From Microtetraspora sp. NBRC 13810 (GTDB taxonomy: Bacteria > Actinomycetota > Actinomycetes > Streptosporangiales > Streptosporangiaceae), in contig NZ_BSRQ01000006.1 in assembly GCF_030268685.1 (NCBI RefSeq), forward strand, positions 62,001 through 126,000: a stretch of 64,000 bases of DNA. The letters are read 5' to 3'. Numbering within the stretch: the first letter of the stretch is position 1; every line of letters begins with the position of its first letter. The notes under the pieces are model-generated. The model saw only the letters and a program-made list of their open reading frames with translations, had not been told where the DNA came from and ran no database searches. Positions 19,847 through 28,802 of the stretch are shown here, in pieces. The position numbers and the translations under genes are program-made.

Positions 19847-21253
19847 TCAGCCCATCTCCTCCAGCCTGCGCCCCTTGGTCTCCGGCACCAGGCGCAGCAC
19901 CAGCACGAACGACAGGGCCGCGAAGCACGCGTAGCCGACGTAGGCGCCGGCCAGGTTCCACTCCGCCAGCCCGGGGAACGTCACGGTGATCAGCCAGTTG
20001 GCGATCCACTGGGCCGCGGCGGCCACCGACAGCGCCACGGCACGGATGCGGTTGGGGAACATCTCCCCCAGCAGCACCCAGACCACCACCCCCCACGACA
20101 GGGCGAAGAACAGCACGAAGACGTGCGCGGCCAGCAGCGCCATCGTGGCCTGCGCCTGCGGGATGCTGACCGCGTCCCCCCGCGCCGCCCCCGCCCCGAA
20201 CGCCCAGGCCGCCGTGGCGAGGGCCACGGTCATGCCCGCCGACCCGATCAGCAGCAGCGGCCTGCGGCCCACCCGGTCCACCAGGGCGATCGCGACGAAC
20301 GTGCCGACGATGTTGACGATCGACGTGGAGAGGCTGATCAGCAGGGAGTCGCTCTGGGCGATCCCGACGGACTGCCACAGCGACGCCGAGTAGTAGAAGA
20401 TCACGTTGATGCCGACGAACTGCTGGAAGACCGACAGCGCGATCCCCAGCCAGACGACGCCGAGCAGCCCGGCCACCGGGCCGCGCAGGTCGCGCAGCGA
20501 GGCGCGGCCCTCGGTCCGCAGCACCGCCCTGATCTCCGCGACCCGCTCGTCCGGGTCCGCCCCCTCGCCCTCGACCTCGCGCAGCACCTCGCGCGCCTCG
20601 CCGACTCTGCCCGCCGAGACGAGATGCCTCGGCGACTCGGGGATCTTCGCGGCGAGCACGAGGTAGAGGACGGCGGGCACCAGGCAGGCGCCGAGCATCC
20701 ACTGCCACGCCTGGAGGCCGAGCAGCGTGTTGTTGACGTCCCCGCCCGCGATCCGCACGATCACGTAGTTGGCCAGCTGCGACACCGCGATGCCGAGCAC
20801 GATCGCGAGCTGCTGGAAGGAGGCGAGCCGTCCCCGGTAGGCGGGCGGCGCGACCTCGGCGATGTACGCGGGGACGATCACCGACGCCATCCCGATGGCC
20901 ACGCCCGCCAGCACCCGCCACATGGCGAGGTCCCAGATGGCGAACGGCAGCGCCTGGCCGATCGAGCTGACCGCGAACAGCGCGGCGGCCAGCCGCATGG
21001 CTCTGGGACGCCCGAGGCGGTCGGCGATCCCGCCGGCGATCCAGGCGCCCGCCGCCGACCCGAGCAGCGCCGCCGCGACCGTCGCCCCGGTCGCGACCGC
21101 GCCCACCTGGAAATGCTTCTGGATCCCGGTGACCGCACCGTTGATCACCGCGCTGTCATACCCGAACAGGAATCCTCCGACGGCCGCCGCTGCGGCGACG
21201 AAGACGACCCTGCCGAGGCGTACCCGACCTGGTTCCGTCACTGTGGCGCTCAT
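19847..21253 (-). CDS. Sugar-porter MFS transporter
   Basis: A 468-residue, 12-segment transporter of the major facilitator superfamily, sugar-porter branch. Signatures include FGYDSAVINGAVTG in helix 1, DRLGRPRAMRL in loop 2-3, PESPRHLVSAGR after helix 6, DRVGRRPLLL in loop 8-9 and PETKGRRLEEM at the C-terminus. It is likely a proton-coupled hexose or pentose importer. The ATG start has only a weak AAAGAA upstream. It is convergent with the PadR/DUF1707 pair and lies downstream of pnkp on the same strand, with a 77-base gap that holds a small hairpin. Confidence 0.92.
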   Translation of the reverse strand: MSATVTEPGRVRLGRVVFVAAAAAVGGFLFGYDSAVINGAVTGIQKHFQVGAVATGATVAAALLGSAAGAWIAGGIADRLGRPRAMRLAAALFAVSSIGQALPFAIWDLAMWRVLAGVAIGMASVIVPAYIAEVAPPAYRGRLASFQQLAIVLGIAVSQLANYVIVRIAGGDVNNTLLGLQAWQWMLGACLVPAVLYLVLAAKIPESPRHLVSAGRVGEAREVLREVEGEGADPDERVAEIRAVLRTEGRASLRDLRGPVAGLLGVVWLGIALSVFQQFVGINVIFYYSASLWQSVGIAQSDSLLISLSTSIVNIVGTFVAIALVDRVGRRPLLLIGSAGMTVALATAAWAFGAGAARGDAVSIPQAQATMALLAAHVFVLFFALSWGVVVWVLLGEMFPNRIRAVALSVAAAAQWIANWLITVTFPGLAEWNLAGAYVGYACFAALSFVLVLRLVPETKGRRLEEMG

Positions 21254-21330
21254 GCGGTTCTTTACCCGGAAAGCCGCGGGCGCAACGGCCCACCGGGTTC
21301 AGGATCTACCTGACCGGGGAGACGGCCGGG

Positions 21331-23883
21331 TCACAGCCTCGGGTCGACCGGCTCGGACTCCAGCGCGAGCACCGCGAAGACCGCCTCGTGGACCCGCCAC
21401 AGCGGCTCCGCCGCGGCCAGCCGGGTCAGCGCCTCCACGCCGAGGGCGTGCTCGCGCAGCGCCAGCGAGCGCTTCTTGCCGAGGAAGCGCCGCCGCAGCT
21501 CGCCGAGGCTCTCGGTGTAGTCCGGGCCGTAGACGATGCGCAGGTACTCCCGCCCGCGCACCTTGATCCCCGGCTGCACCCGTCCCGTCCCGTACGCGGC
21601 CGGCTTGACCACCATGCCCTCGCCGCCCGCCTCGGTCAGCGCGGTCCACCACTCCACGGCGGCGGCGCGCGAGGCGCCGGACTCCAGGTCCACGAGCACG
21701 CTCCGGGTCGGCGCGATGATCTCGTGGTCCAGCCGGGACAGCAGGGACAGGTGCCAGGGGTGCGGCTCGTCGGTGATCAGCGCCCGGCCCTCGCAGGCGA
21801 GGATCTGGAACGGCGCGAGCCGTACGCCGTCGAGGCCGGAGACCGGGGCGACGTAGCGGGCGTAGGCGTCGCGGAACAGCGCGGCGTTCTCCGCGCGGCG
21901 CCGGGTGCGGCCGAGCAGCCCGGCCACGTCCAGCCCGCGCCCGGCCGCCGCCTCCAGCGCCGCGACCGCCTCGGGCAGCGCGCCCCTCGCCGCGGCGCCC
22001 ACCGACGCGTACTGCTCGCGGATCAGCCCGCCCGCCTTGGCCGACCAGGGCAGCAGCTCGCAGTCGAGCACCACCCAGTCCGAGCGCAGCTCCGGCCACA
22101 GCGGCTCCATCGCCTCCGTCAGCAGGGCGACCAGCCCGGCGGTCCGCGCCGGGTCGGCGAAGAACGGCCGCCCGGTCCGCGTGTAGACCGTCCCCGACGT
22201 GCCGTCCTGCACGCCGAAGCGGGCCGCCGCCGCCTCGGGGGTGCGCGCCAGCACGGCCACCGCCCGCGAGCCCATGTGCTTCTCCTCGCACACCACCTCC
22301 GGCACGCCCGCCGCGCGGAACTCGGCGAACGCCTCCAGCGGGTGCTCCAGGTGGCCGTCGAGGCCGGAGGTCTCCGCGGGGGCCATCGTGGGCGGCAGGT
22401 AGACGAGCCAGCGCGGGTCCACCGCGAACCTGCTCATGATCTCCAGCGCGGCGGCCGACTGCTCCTCCAGGATCTTGACCCGTCCGGCGAGCCGGGTCTC
22501 CACGTACCGGGTGCCCGCCACGTCGCCGTGCGCGAGCGCCGACGGGTCGCTGCGGCCGGGCGCGGCCAGCGGCTTGACCGGCTCGTACCAGACCCGCTCG
22601 GCCGGCACCGAGACGACCTCCTTGGCCGGGTAGCGCAGGGCGGTGAGACTGCCGCCGAAGACGCATCCGGTGTCCAGGCAGATCGTGTTGTTGATCCACT
22701 CGGCCCTGGGCACCGGCGTGTGACCGTAGACGACGGCCGCCCTGCCGCGGTAGTCGGTCGCCCACGGGTGGCGGACCGGCAGGCCGTACTCGTCGGTCTC
22801 GCCGGTGGTGTCGCCGTACAGCGCGAAGGCGCGGACCCGGCCGGAGGCGCGGCCGTGGTAGGACTCCTTGAGCCCGGCGTGCGCGACCACCAGCTTGCCG
22901 CCGTCGAGCCGGTAGTGGCTGATCAGGCCGTCCATGAACCGCCTGGCCTCCTCGACGAAGCCGGGCGGCTCCTGGGCGAGCTGTGCCAGCGAGGTCTCCA
23001 GGCCGTGCGCCACCTTGACCTTGCGGCCGTCCAGCGCGCGGACCAGCTTCTGCTCGTGGTTGCCCGCGACGCACAGCGCGGTGCCCGCGGCGACCATGCC
23101 CATCACGAGGCGCAGCACGCCCGGCGAGTCGGGGCCGCGGTCCACGAGGTCGCCGACGAAGACGGCGGTCCTGCCCTCGGGGTGGGCGGCGCCGACCGCC
23201 CTGCCGTCCACCCGCTCGATCCGCCAGCCGAGCGTCTCCAGCAGGGTCTCCAGCTCGGAGCGGCAGCCGTGCACGTCGCCGATCAGGTCGAACGGGCCGG
23301 TCAGGTGCCGCAGGTCGCTCCACGCCTTCTCGTAGGAGATCGCCGCCGCGTCGATCTCCCCGACGCCGCGCAGCACGTGCACCCGCCGGAAGCCCTCCTT
23401 GGCCATCCTGGGCAGCGACCTGCGCAGTTCCCTGCGCTGGCGGGCGACGACGTGCGACCCGAAGTCGCGGTCCGGGCGGGTCGCGTTGCGCTCGACCGCG
23501 AGCTGTTCGGGCACGTCGAGCACGATCGCGTCCACCAGCACGTCGTGCGCCCTGGCGACGTCCACGAGCGCCCGGCGGGCCGCCTGCTGGACGTTGGTGG
23601 CGTCGACGACGGTGAGCAGGCCGCGGCGCAGCCGGGTGCCGACGATGTAGTGCAGCACGTCGAAGGCGTCGGCGCTGGCGCTCTGGTCGTTCTCGTCGTC
23701 GGCCACCAGGCCGCGGCAGAAGTCGGAGGACACGACCTGGGTCGGCGCGAAGTGCCGCGCGGCGAACGACGACTTGCCGCTCCCCGACACCCCGACCAGC
23801 ACCACCAGGCCGAGTTCCGGCACGCTCAGCCGGGTCTCCCGCCCGTCCGCGGGCCCCTCCTCGGACACGGTCGTCTCAGACAC
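21331..23883 (-). CDS. pnkp: Polynucleotide kinase-phosphatase-ligase of bacterial RNA repair
   Basis: An 850-residue end-healing and sealing enzyme. The kinase domain has P-loop GVSGSGKS (31-38). The metallophosphatase domain has DVHGC (Asp203, His205), GDLVDRGPDS (Asp245, Arg249) and GNHE (Asn275, His276). The ligase/adenylyltransferase domain has EEKHMGSR with the predicted AMP-accepting Lys535. This is the three-domain order of Clostridium thermocellum Pnkp, of similar length. GTG 23883 has GGGAG upstream and overlaps the hen1 end by eight bases, so the two are coupled. With Hen1 it should repair tRNAs cut by ribotoxins. Confidence 0.95.
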   Translation of the reverse strand: MSETTVSEEGPADGRETRLSVPELGLVVLVGVSGSGKSSFAARHFAPTQVVSSDFCRGLVADDENDQSASADAFDVLHYIVGTRLRRGLLTVVDATNVQQAARRALVDVARAHDVLVDAIVLDVPEQLAVERNATRPDRDFGSHVVARQRRELRRSLPRMAKEGFRRVHVLRGVGEIDAAAISYEKAWSDLRHLTGPFDLIGDVHGCRSELETLLETLGWRIERVDGRAVGAAHPEGRTAVFVGDLVDRGPDSPGVLRLVMGMVAAGTALCVAGNHEQKLVRALDGRKVKVAHGLETSLAQLAQEPPGFVEEARRFMDGLISHYRLDGGKLVVAHAGLKESYHGRASGRVRAFALYGDTTGETDEYGLPVRHPWATDYRGRAAVVYGHTPVPRAEWINNTICLDTGCVFGGSLTALRYPAKEVVSVPAERVWYEPVKPLAAPGRSDPSALAHGDVAGTRYVETRLAGRVKILEEQSAAALEIMSRFAVDPRWLVYLPPTMAPAETSGLDGHLEHPLEAFAEFRAAGVPEVVCEEKHMGSRAVAVLARTPEAAAARFGVQDGTSGTVYTRTGRPFFADPARTAGLVALLTEAMEPLWPELRSDWVVLDCELLPWSAKAGGLIREQYASVGAAARGALPEAVAALEAAAGRGLDVAGLLGRTRRRAENAALFRDAYARYVAPVSGLDGVRLAPFQILACEGRALITDEPHPWHLSLLSRLDHEIIAPTRSVLVDLESGASRAAAVEWWTALTEAGGEGMVVKPAAYGTGRVQPGIKVRGREYLRIVYGPDYTESLGELRRRFLGKKRSLALREHALGVEALTRLAAAEPLWRVHEAVFAVLALESEPVDPRL

Positions 23884-25273
23884 GGGTGAACACTCCCATC
23901 TGGGTCGGCGGTCCAAGCTCGGGGTCGTCGTCGCCGACCGGGCGGTGGCCGACGGTGTAGCCGTACCGGTCGCAGACCGCGTCCGCCCAGGCGGCGAACT
24001 CGGCGCGGGTCCACTCGAAGCGGTGGTCGGGGTGACGGAGGCCGGTGAGCGTCTCGTAGCGGACGTTGTACTCGACGTTCGGCGTGGTCACGATGACGTG
24101 CCCGGGGCGGGCGGCGCCGAAGACGACGCGTTCCAGCGCGGCCAGCCGGGACGCATCCACGTGCTCGATCACCTCCATGAGCACGGCGGCGTCGAATCCG
24201 GCGTACCGGTCGTCGGTGTAGGTGAGCGCGCCCTGGAAGAGCTCCAGCCTGGACCGCCGGGACTCCGCCATCCGGTCCAGGCCGAGCCGCCCGGCGGCCA
24301 TCGTGAGCGCCCGGGTGGAGACGTCCGTCCCGGCGATCCTGGTGAGGGCCGGGCGCTTGAGGAGGTCGGCGAGCAGCCGCCCGGAGCCGCAGCCGAGGTC
24401 GATCACGCTGTGCGCGCCGATCTCGTCGAGCACGCCGAGCACCGCCTCCCTGCGCAGGGTGTTCAGCGGCACCCTGCTCTCCGCGGCGCCCTCCGGCTCC
24501 TCCTCCACCGGCGGTTCGAGTGCCTCTTCGACGTCGTCGCCCACCTCCGCCAGCCGGGCGAGGGCGGCGCGGGCCAGGGACCAGCGGCGGCCGAGGTACC
24601 GGCGGGTGATCAGGTCGCGTTCCGGGTGCTCGGCCAGCCAGCCCTCGCCGGCCCGGATCAGCTTGTCCACCTCGTCGTGCGCGATCCAGTAGTGCTTGGC
24701 GTCGTCGAGGACGGGGAGCAGGACGTAGAGGTGGTTGAGCGCGTCGGCCAGCCGTACCTCGCCGTGCAGCGTGAGCCGTACATATCGCGACTCGCCCCAT
24801 TCCGGGAACGCCGGGTCCAGCGGCAGCGCCTCGGCCCGCGCCCGCCAGCCGAGCGGCTCGAACAGCGCCCGCGCCAGGCCGGGCCCGCCGCGGCAGGGCA
24901 GCGCGGGCAGGGTGATCGACAGCGGCAGCGGCACGGCGGGCAGGCCGGGACGGGCGGCGCAGCGGCCCGCCCGCGCGGTGCGGAAGACGTCGGCCAGCGC
25001 CACGGCGAGCAGCGACGACGCGGCGTAGGGCCGGTCGTTGACATATTGCCCGAGCGAGAAGTCCGGGGAGGACTTGCCCCGCGTGCGGACCAGCCGGATC
25101 GGGTCGATCTCCAGCATCAGCGCGGCCGTGCACCGATCCTCGCCCGCCTCCGGGTAGAAGACGTGCGCCGTGCCGAACGACTGGCCGAACTCCTGCACTC
25201 TGCCTGGATGCTTGTGCAGCAGATAGCCGAGGTCGGTGGCGGGGCGGGCGGTCGTGGAGATCGTCAGCAGCAC
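23876..25273 (-). CDS. hen1: 3'-terminal RNA ribose 2'-O-methyltransferase Hen1
   Basis: A 465-residue partner of Pnkp. The N-terminal half (1-240, with TTARPATDLGYLLHKHPGRV) is the domain that binds and activates the Pnkp ligase. The C-terminal methyltransferase has the SAM motif VIDLGCGSGRL (290-300) and the metal site Glu367, Glu370, His371 (EVIEH) and His417 (HRFEW), almost the same numbering as C. thermocellum Hen1. It marks the 3' end of a broken RNA by 2'-O-methylation before sealing, which makes the repaired site resistant to re-cleavage. GTG 25273 gives the conserved N-terminus; the frame opens nine codons upstream. Confidence 0.95.
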   Translation of the reverse strand: MLLTISTTARPATDLGYLLHKHPGRVQEFGQSFGTAHVFYPEAGEDRCTAALMLEIDPIRLVRTRGKSSPDFSLGQYVNDRPYAASSLLAVALADVFRTARAGRCAARPGLPAVPLPLSITLPALPCRGGPGLARALFEPLGWRARAEALPLDPAFPEWGESRYVRLTLHGEVRLADALNHLYVLLPVLDDAKHYWIAHDEVDKLIRAGEGWLAEHPERDLITRRYLGRRWSLARAALARLAEVGDDVEEALEPPVEEEPEGAAESRVPLNTLRREAVLGVLDEIGAHSVIDLGCGSGRLLADLLKRPALTRIAGTDVSTRALTMAAGRLGLDRMAESRRSRLELFQGALTYTDDRYAGFDAAVLMEVIEHVDASRLAALERVVFGAARPGHVIVTTPNVEYNVRYETLTGLRHPDHRFEWTRAEFAAWADAVCDRYGYTVGHRPVGDDDPELGPPTQMGVFTRV

Positions 25274-25327
25274 GCACGCCAGTCTTCCCCACCTGTTCAC
25301 CCGTGCGCGACCCCATAAGTCCCCTAT

Positions 25328-25353
25328 GGCCGGTACGGCGGCCCGTACCGGCC
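25328..25353 (-). terminator. Terminator hairpin after the LLM oxidoreductase gene
   Basis: A perfect 10-bp stem (GGCCGGTACG and complement) with a 6-base loop, seven bases beyond the oxidoreductase stop and upstream of hen1. It should separate the two same-strand transcription units. Confidence 0.7.
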
Positions 25354-25360
25354 ACGGAGA

Positions 25361-26284
25361 TCACACGTGCGGCAGCACCTCGGCGGCGAGCAGCTCCAGG
25401 TGGTCCAGGTCGGACAGGTCGAGCACCTGGAGGTAGAGACGCTCGGCACCGGCCTCGGCGTAGGCGCCGATCTTCTCCAGCACCTCGGCGGGCGTGCCGG
25501 TCAGGCCGTTGACACGCAGTTCGGCCTCCTCTCGGCCGATCGCGGCGGCCCGCCTGGCGATCTCCTTCTCGTCGGAGCCGCAGACGACCACGTGCGCGGC
25601 GGAGTAGGTCATGGACTCGCGTCCCACCGCCTCGCACGCCACGCGGACCCGCTCGTAGGCGGCCCTGGTGTCCTCCACGTGGTGGAAGGGCACGTTGAAC
25701 TCGTCCGCGAAGGCGGCGGCCAGCCGCGGAGTGCGCTTGGCGCCGCCGCCGCCGATGATGATCGGCGGATGCGGGCGCTGCTCCGGCTTGGGCAGCGCGG
25801 GCGAGTCGGAGAGCCGGTAGTGCGCCCCCTCGAAGTGGAACTTCTCGCCGACGGGCGTCTTCCAGAGGCCGGTGATGATCTCCAGTTGCTCCTCGAACCG
25901 GGCGAACCGCTCGCCCAGCGGCGGGAACGGGATGCCGTAGGCGGTGTGCTCGGCGTCGAACCAGCCGGTGCCGAGGCCCAGCTCCACCCGGCCGCCGCTC
26001 ATCTGGTCCACCTGGGCGGCGCTGATGGCGAGCACTCCGGGGAGCCGGAAGGTGGCGGCGCTGACCAGGGTGCCCAGCCGGATCGTGGACGTGTCCCTGG
26101 CGAGCCCGGCCAGCGTGACCCAGGCGTCGGTGGGACCGGGTGCCGGGTCGACGTCACCCATGTGCAAATAGTGGTCAGAACGGAAGAACGCGTCGAATCC
26201 AAGACGCTCGGCCGCCCGCGCTACGGTGAGCAGCTCCTCGTAGGTGGCGCCCTGCTGCGGCTCGGTGAAGATCCTCAACTTCAT
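25361..26284 (-). CDS. LLM-class F420-dependent oxidoreductase
   Basis: A 307-residue luciferase-like monooxygenase-fold protein. The N-terminus MKLRIFTEPQQGATYEEL, the FRSDHYLH strand, the RLGTLVSAATFRLPGVLA segment and GRVELGLGTGWFDAEH are typical of the actinobacterial F420-dependent branch. Substrate unknown. The frame is open 134 codons further upstream, but the ATG at 26284 is the conserved start; the upstream part is antisense to the GH18-like gene. A hairpin terminator follows directly. Confidence 0.9.
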   Translation of the reverse strand: MKLRIFTEPQQGATYEELLTVARAAERLGFDAFFRSDHYLHMGDVDPAPGPTDAWVTLAGLARDTSTIRLGTLVSAATFRLPGVLAISAAQVDQMSGGRVELGLGTGWFDAEHTAYGIPFPPLGERFARFEEQLEIITGLWKTPVGEKFHFEGAHYRLSDSPALPKPEQRPHPPIIIGGGGAKRTPRLAAAFADEFNVPFHHVEDTRAAYERVRVACEAVGRESMTYSAAHVVVCGSDEKEIARRAAAIGREEAELRVNGLTGTPAEVLEKIGAYAEAGAERLYLQVLDLSDLDHLELLAAEVLPHV

Positions 26285-26476
26285 GCCACCAATTATCCGG
26301 GCACTTGGGACACCCTTCAGGTTTGCCCCCCGCCCGGCCCGGATTCCTTGGTACCGTTCTTGCTCTACGTATCCGTTCGACCACGTGCCGCGATCGACTC
26401 CCGTCCCGGTTCGCGGCGGGCCGCCGAGGGGTGCCACCTCCCGCGGCGCGGGGAAAGGGACACGAAGGGAGACCAG

Positions 26477-27529
26477 ATGCCGGTGCCGCCCGAGTCGTCC
26501 GCAGCCCGCCCCGAGCGGCTTCCCGGCACACCTCCCGCTCCGGTCACCGCCCTGGCCGCGGTGACGCTCGCCGCCGTCACCGGCACCGCCGTGTGGGCGC
26601 TGCCCGCCGCCGCGCCGGAGGACGCCGCGCCGCGGGCGCGGGCGGCGCCGCACTCGGCCGCGGCCGAGCGGACCGGCCTGGACCACCGGCTCGTCATGAT
26701 GTCACCGGGCCGGCGGCCCAGCGGCTACGTCACCTTCGTCGACACCGCCCGCCGCCCGATGACCGACCTCGGCGAGTCGGTGCGCCGCACCGGCGTCTGG
26801 TGGTACGCGCTGGGCCACATCGTCCCCGCCGCCGACGGCTGCTCGCCCGCCTGGAACGGGCCGCCGCTCACCCCGTCGATGGCGGGCCGCATCGCCCGGC
26901 TGCGGGCCGCGGGCGGCGACGCGTCGCTGACCCTGGGCGGCGCCGCCGGCGACCTCGCCGCCAGTTGCCTCTCCCGGGAGCGGCTGACCGCCGCCTACCG
27001 GCGGGCGGCCGCCGCCTACGACGTCTCCCACCTCGACTTCGAGGTCCCCCGCGACGAGACCACCGGCCCCGCGCAACGCAGGGCCGCCGCCATCACCGCA
27101 CTCCAGCGCCACCCCGTACGGCACGGCGTCCCGCTCGACATCGGCTTCACCCTGCCCGCCGGCCCGTCCGGCCTGACCGCGGGTCACCGGCGGATGCTGC
27201 ACGCCACCCGCGAGGCCGGCGCCACCATCGGCACCGTCAACCTGCTCGTGCCGCTGCGCCGCACCGCCGGCTCCTCACAGCTACGCCGGCTGGCCGCGTC
27301 CTTCCACGCGGCCCGCGCACAGGTCGCCTCGGCGCTGGAGCTGCCCCCGGCCGAGGCCGCCCGGCGGATCGGGCTCACCCCGGTGCTGGGCGCCGCCACC
27401 GACCTCAGCCCGATGGAGGCGCGCAAGCTCGCCGACTTCGCCGAGCGCAACCGGCTCGCCTGGCTCTCGCTGCGCGGCACGCCGCCCGGCGAGAGCGTGA
27501 CCGAGATCCTCAGCGGCTCGGGCGTGTGA
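26477..27529 (+). CDS. Secreted GH18-like (chitinase-fold) protein
   Basis: A 350-residue protein with a hydrophobic export segment (about 20-46) and a TIM-barrel chitinase-like domain. The active-site strand reads YDVSHLDFE (181-189). Compared with the GH18 signature DGxDxDxE it keeps Asp182, Asp187 and the acid/base Glu189 but has His185 for the middle Asp. Glycan hydrolysis is possible but this substitution leaves it uncertain; a binding role is an alternative. ATG 26477 has AAGGGAG upstream. Its last 20 bases overlap the convergent RNA methyltransferase gene. Confidence 0.72.
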   Translation: MPVPPESSAARPERLPGTPPAPVTALAAVTLAAVTGTAVWALPAAAPEDAAPRARAAPHSAAAERTGLDHRLVMMSPGRRPSGYVTFVDTARRPMTDLGESVRRTGVWWYALGHIVPAADGCSPAWNGPPLTPSMAGRIARLRAAGGDASLTLGGAAGDLAASCLSRERLTAAYRRAAAAYDVSHLDFEVPRDETTGPAQRRAAAITALQRHPVRHGVPLDIGFTLPAGPSGLTAGHRRMLHATREAGATIGTVNLLVPLRRTAGSSQLRRLAASFHAARAQVASALELPPAEAARRIGLTPVLGAATDLSPMEARKLADFAERNRLAWLSLRGTPPGESVTEILSGSGV

Positions 27530-28751
27530 GCAGCGCGACGCACTCCACGTGCGCCGTCATCGGGAAGGCATCGAAGGCGCGCAGCTCCGACAGCTCGTAC
27601 CCGTGCCCGGCGAACCAGGCGATGTCCCTGGCCAGGGTGGCGGGGTCGCAGGACACGTAGACGATCCGGGTGGCTTCGAGCCTGGCGACCCGGTCCACCA
27701 CCTCGCGGCCCAGACCGCTGCGCGGCGGGTCCACCACCACCAGGTCGGCCCGCTCGATGCCGTGCCGGTCCAGCGCGTTCTCCACCCGGCCGCGCTCCAC
27801 CTCGGCCCACGGCAGGTCGCGCAGGTTACGCCGGGCGTCCTCCACCGTGGCGGCCTCGGACTCCACGCCGAGGACCCCGCCCTCGGGGCCGACCGCCTGG
27901 GCCAGCTCCGCGGCGAACAGCCCGACGCCGCAGTAGAGGTCGAGCGCCCACTCCCCCGGCCTCGGCCGGGCGAAGTCCATGACGGCCTCGACCAGCGTCG
28001 CCGGGGCCCCGGGATGCACCTGCCAGAACCCGCTCCCGGTCACCTCGAAGGTGCGCTCGCCGACGCGCTCGCGCAGCACCTCCGAGCCGCGCACCGCCTC
28101 GGTGCGGCCCCGCCCGTGCGCCACCAGCACGGCGGCCGGCGCGTCCAGGGCGGGCATGACGACCTCCCTGCGGCCCTCCGGCGCGACCACCACGGCCCGG
28201 TCGCCGCCGGAGGAGGCGATCACCTCGACGCTCGCGGCCCCCCGCCAGTTCTGGCTCTCCGCGCCCACGGCCTCGACCTCGGGGTGGGCGATCAGGCACG
28301 CGTCGATCGGCTCGACCTCGTGCGAGCGGTGCCTGCGCAGCCCGATCACGCCGTTGCGCCGCGCCGCGAACTGCACCCGGGTGCGCCAGCCGAGCCCGTC
28401 GGGCGCGCCCGGCACCTCCTCGACCGTGACCTCCCTGTCGATTCCGGCGAGCCTGCTGAGCTGCTCGGCCACCACCTGGGCCTTGAGCCGCCGCTGCGCC
28501 TCCAGCGAGGCGTGCTGCCAGTCGCAGCCGCCGCACGCGCCCGGCCCCGCGTAGGGGCAGGGAGGGGCGACCCGGTCCGGGGACGGCTGGAGGATCTCGA
28601 CCGCGTCGGCGCGCAGGAACTTCGCGGTCTCCTCGGTCACCTTGACCCGGACGCGCTCGCCGGGCAGCGCGTGCCGGACGAAGACCACCCGGCCCTCGTG
28701 CCGGCCGACGCACCAGCCGCCGTTGGCGACCCGCTCAACCGTGATCTCCAC
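27510..28751 (-). CDS. TrmA/RumA-family RNA (uracil-5-)-methyltransferase
   Basis: A 413-residue class I SAM-dependent RNA methyltransferase. An N-terminal TRAM domain (1-60) is followed by cysteines in CPYAGPGACGGCDWQH that match the 4Fe-4S site of RumA/RlmD. The catalytic core has the SAM motif LDLYCGVGLFA, VVVDPPRSGL and the nucleophile cysteine in YVSCDPATLARD. It probably makes 5-methyluridine in 23S rRNA or tRNA; the target position cannot be assigned. A GTG start with GGGGGAG just upstream. The 51-base gap from the permease gene suggests they are co-transcribed. Confidence 0.92.
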   Translation of the reverse strand: MEITVERVANGGWCVGRHEGRVVFVRHALPGERVRVKVTEETAKFLRADAVEILQPSPDRVAPPCPYAGPGACGGCDWQHASLEAQRRLKAQVVAEQLSRLAGIDREVTVEEVPGAPDGLGWRTRVQFAARRNGVIGLRRHRSHEVEPIDACLIAHPEVEAVGAESQNWRGAASVEVIASSGGDRAVVVAPEGRREVVMPALDAPAAVLVAHGRGRTEAVRGSEVLRERVGERTFEVTGSGFWQVHPGAPATLVEAVMDFARPRPGEWALDLYCGVGLFAAELAQAVGPEGGVLGVESEAATVEDARRNLRDLPWAEVERGRVENALDRHGIERADLVVVDPPRSGLGREVVDRVARLEATRIVYVSCDPATLARDIAWFAGHGYELSELRAFDAFPMTAHVECVALLTRPSR

Positions 28752-28802
28752 TTCTCCCCCATGCCGTCGACGTTGTGGGCGACGTGTCAGGGTACCGTCA
28801 CC

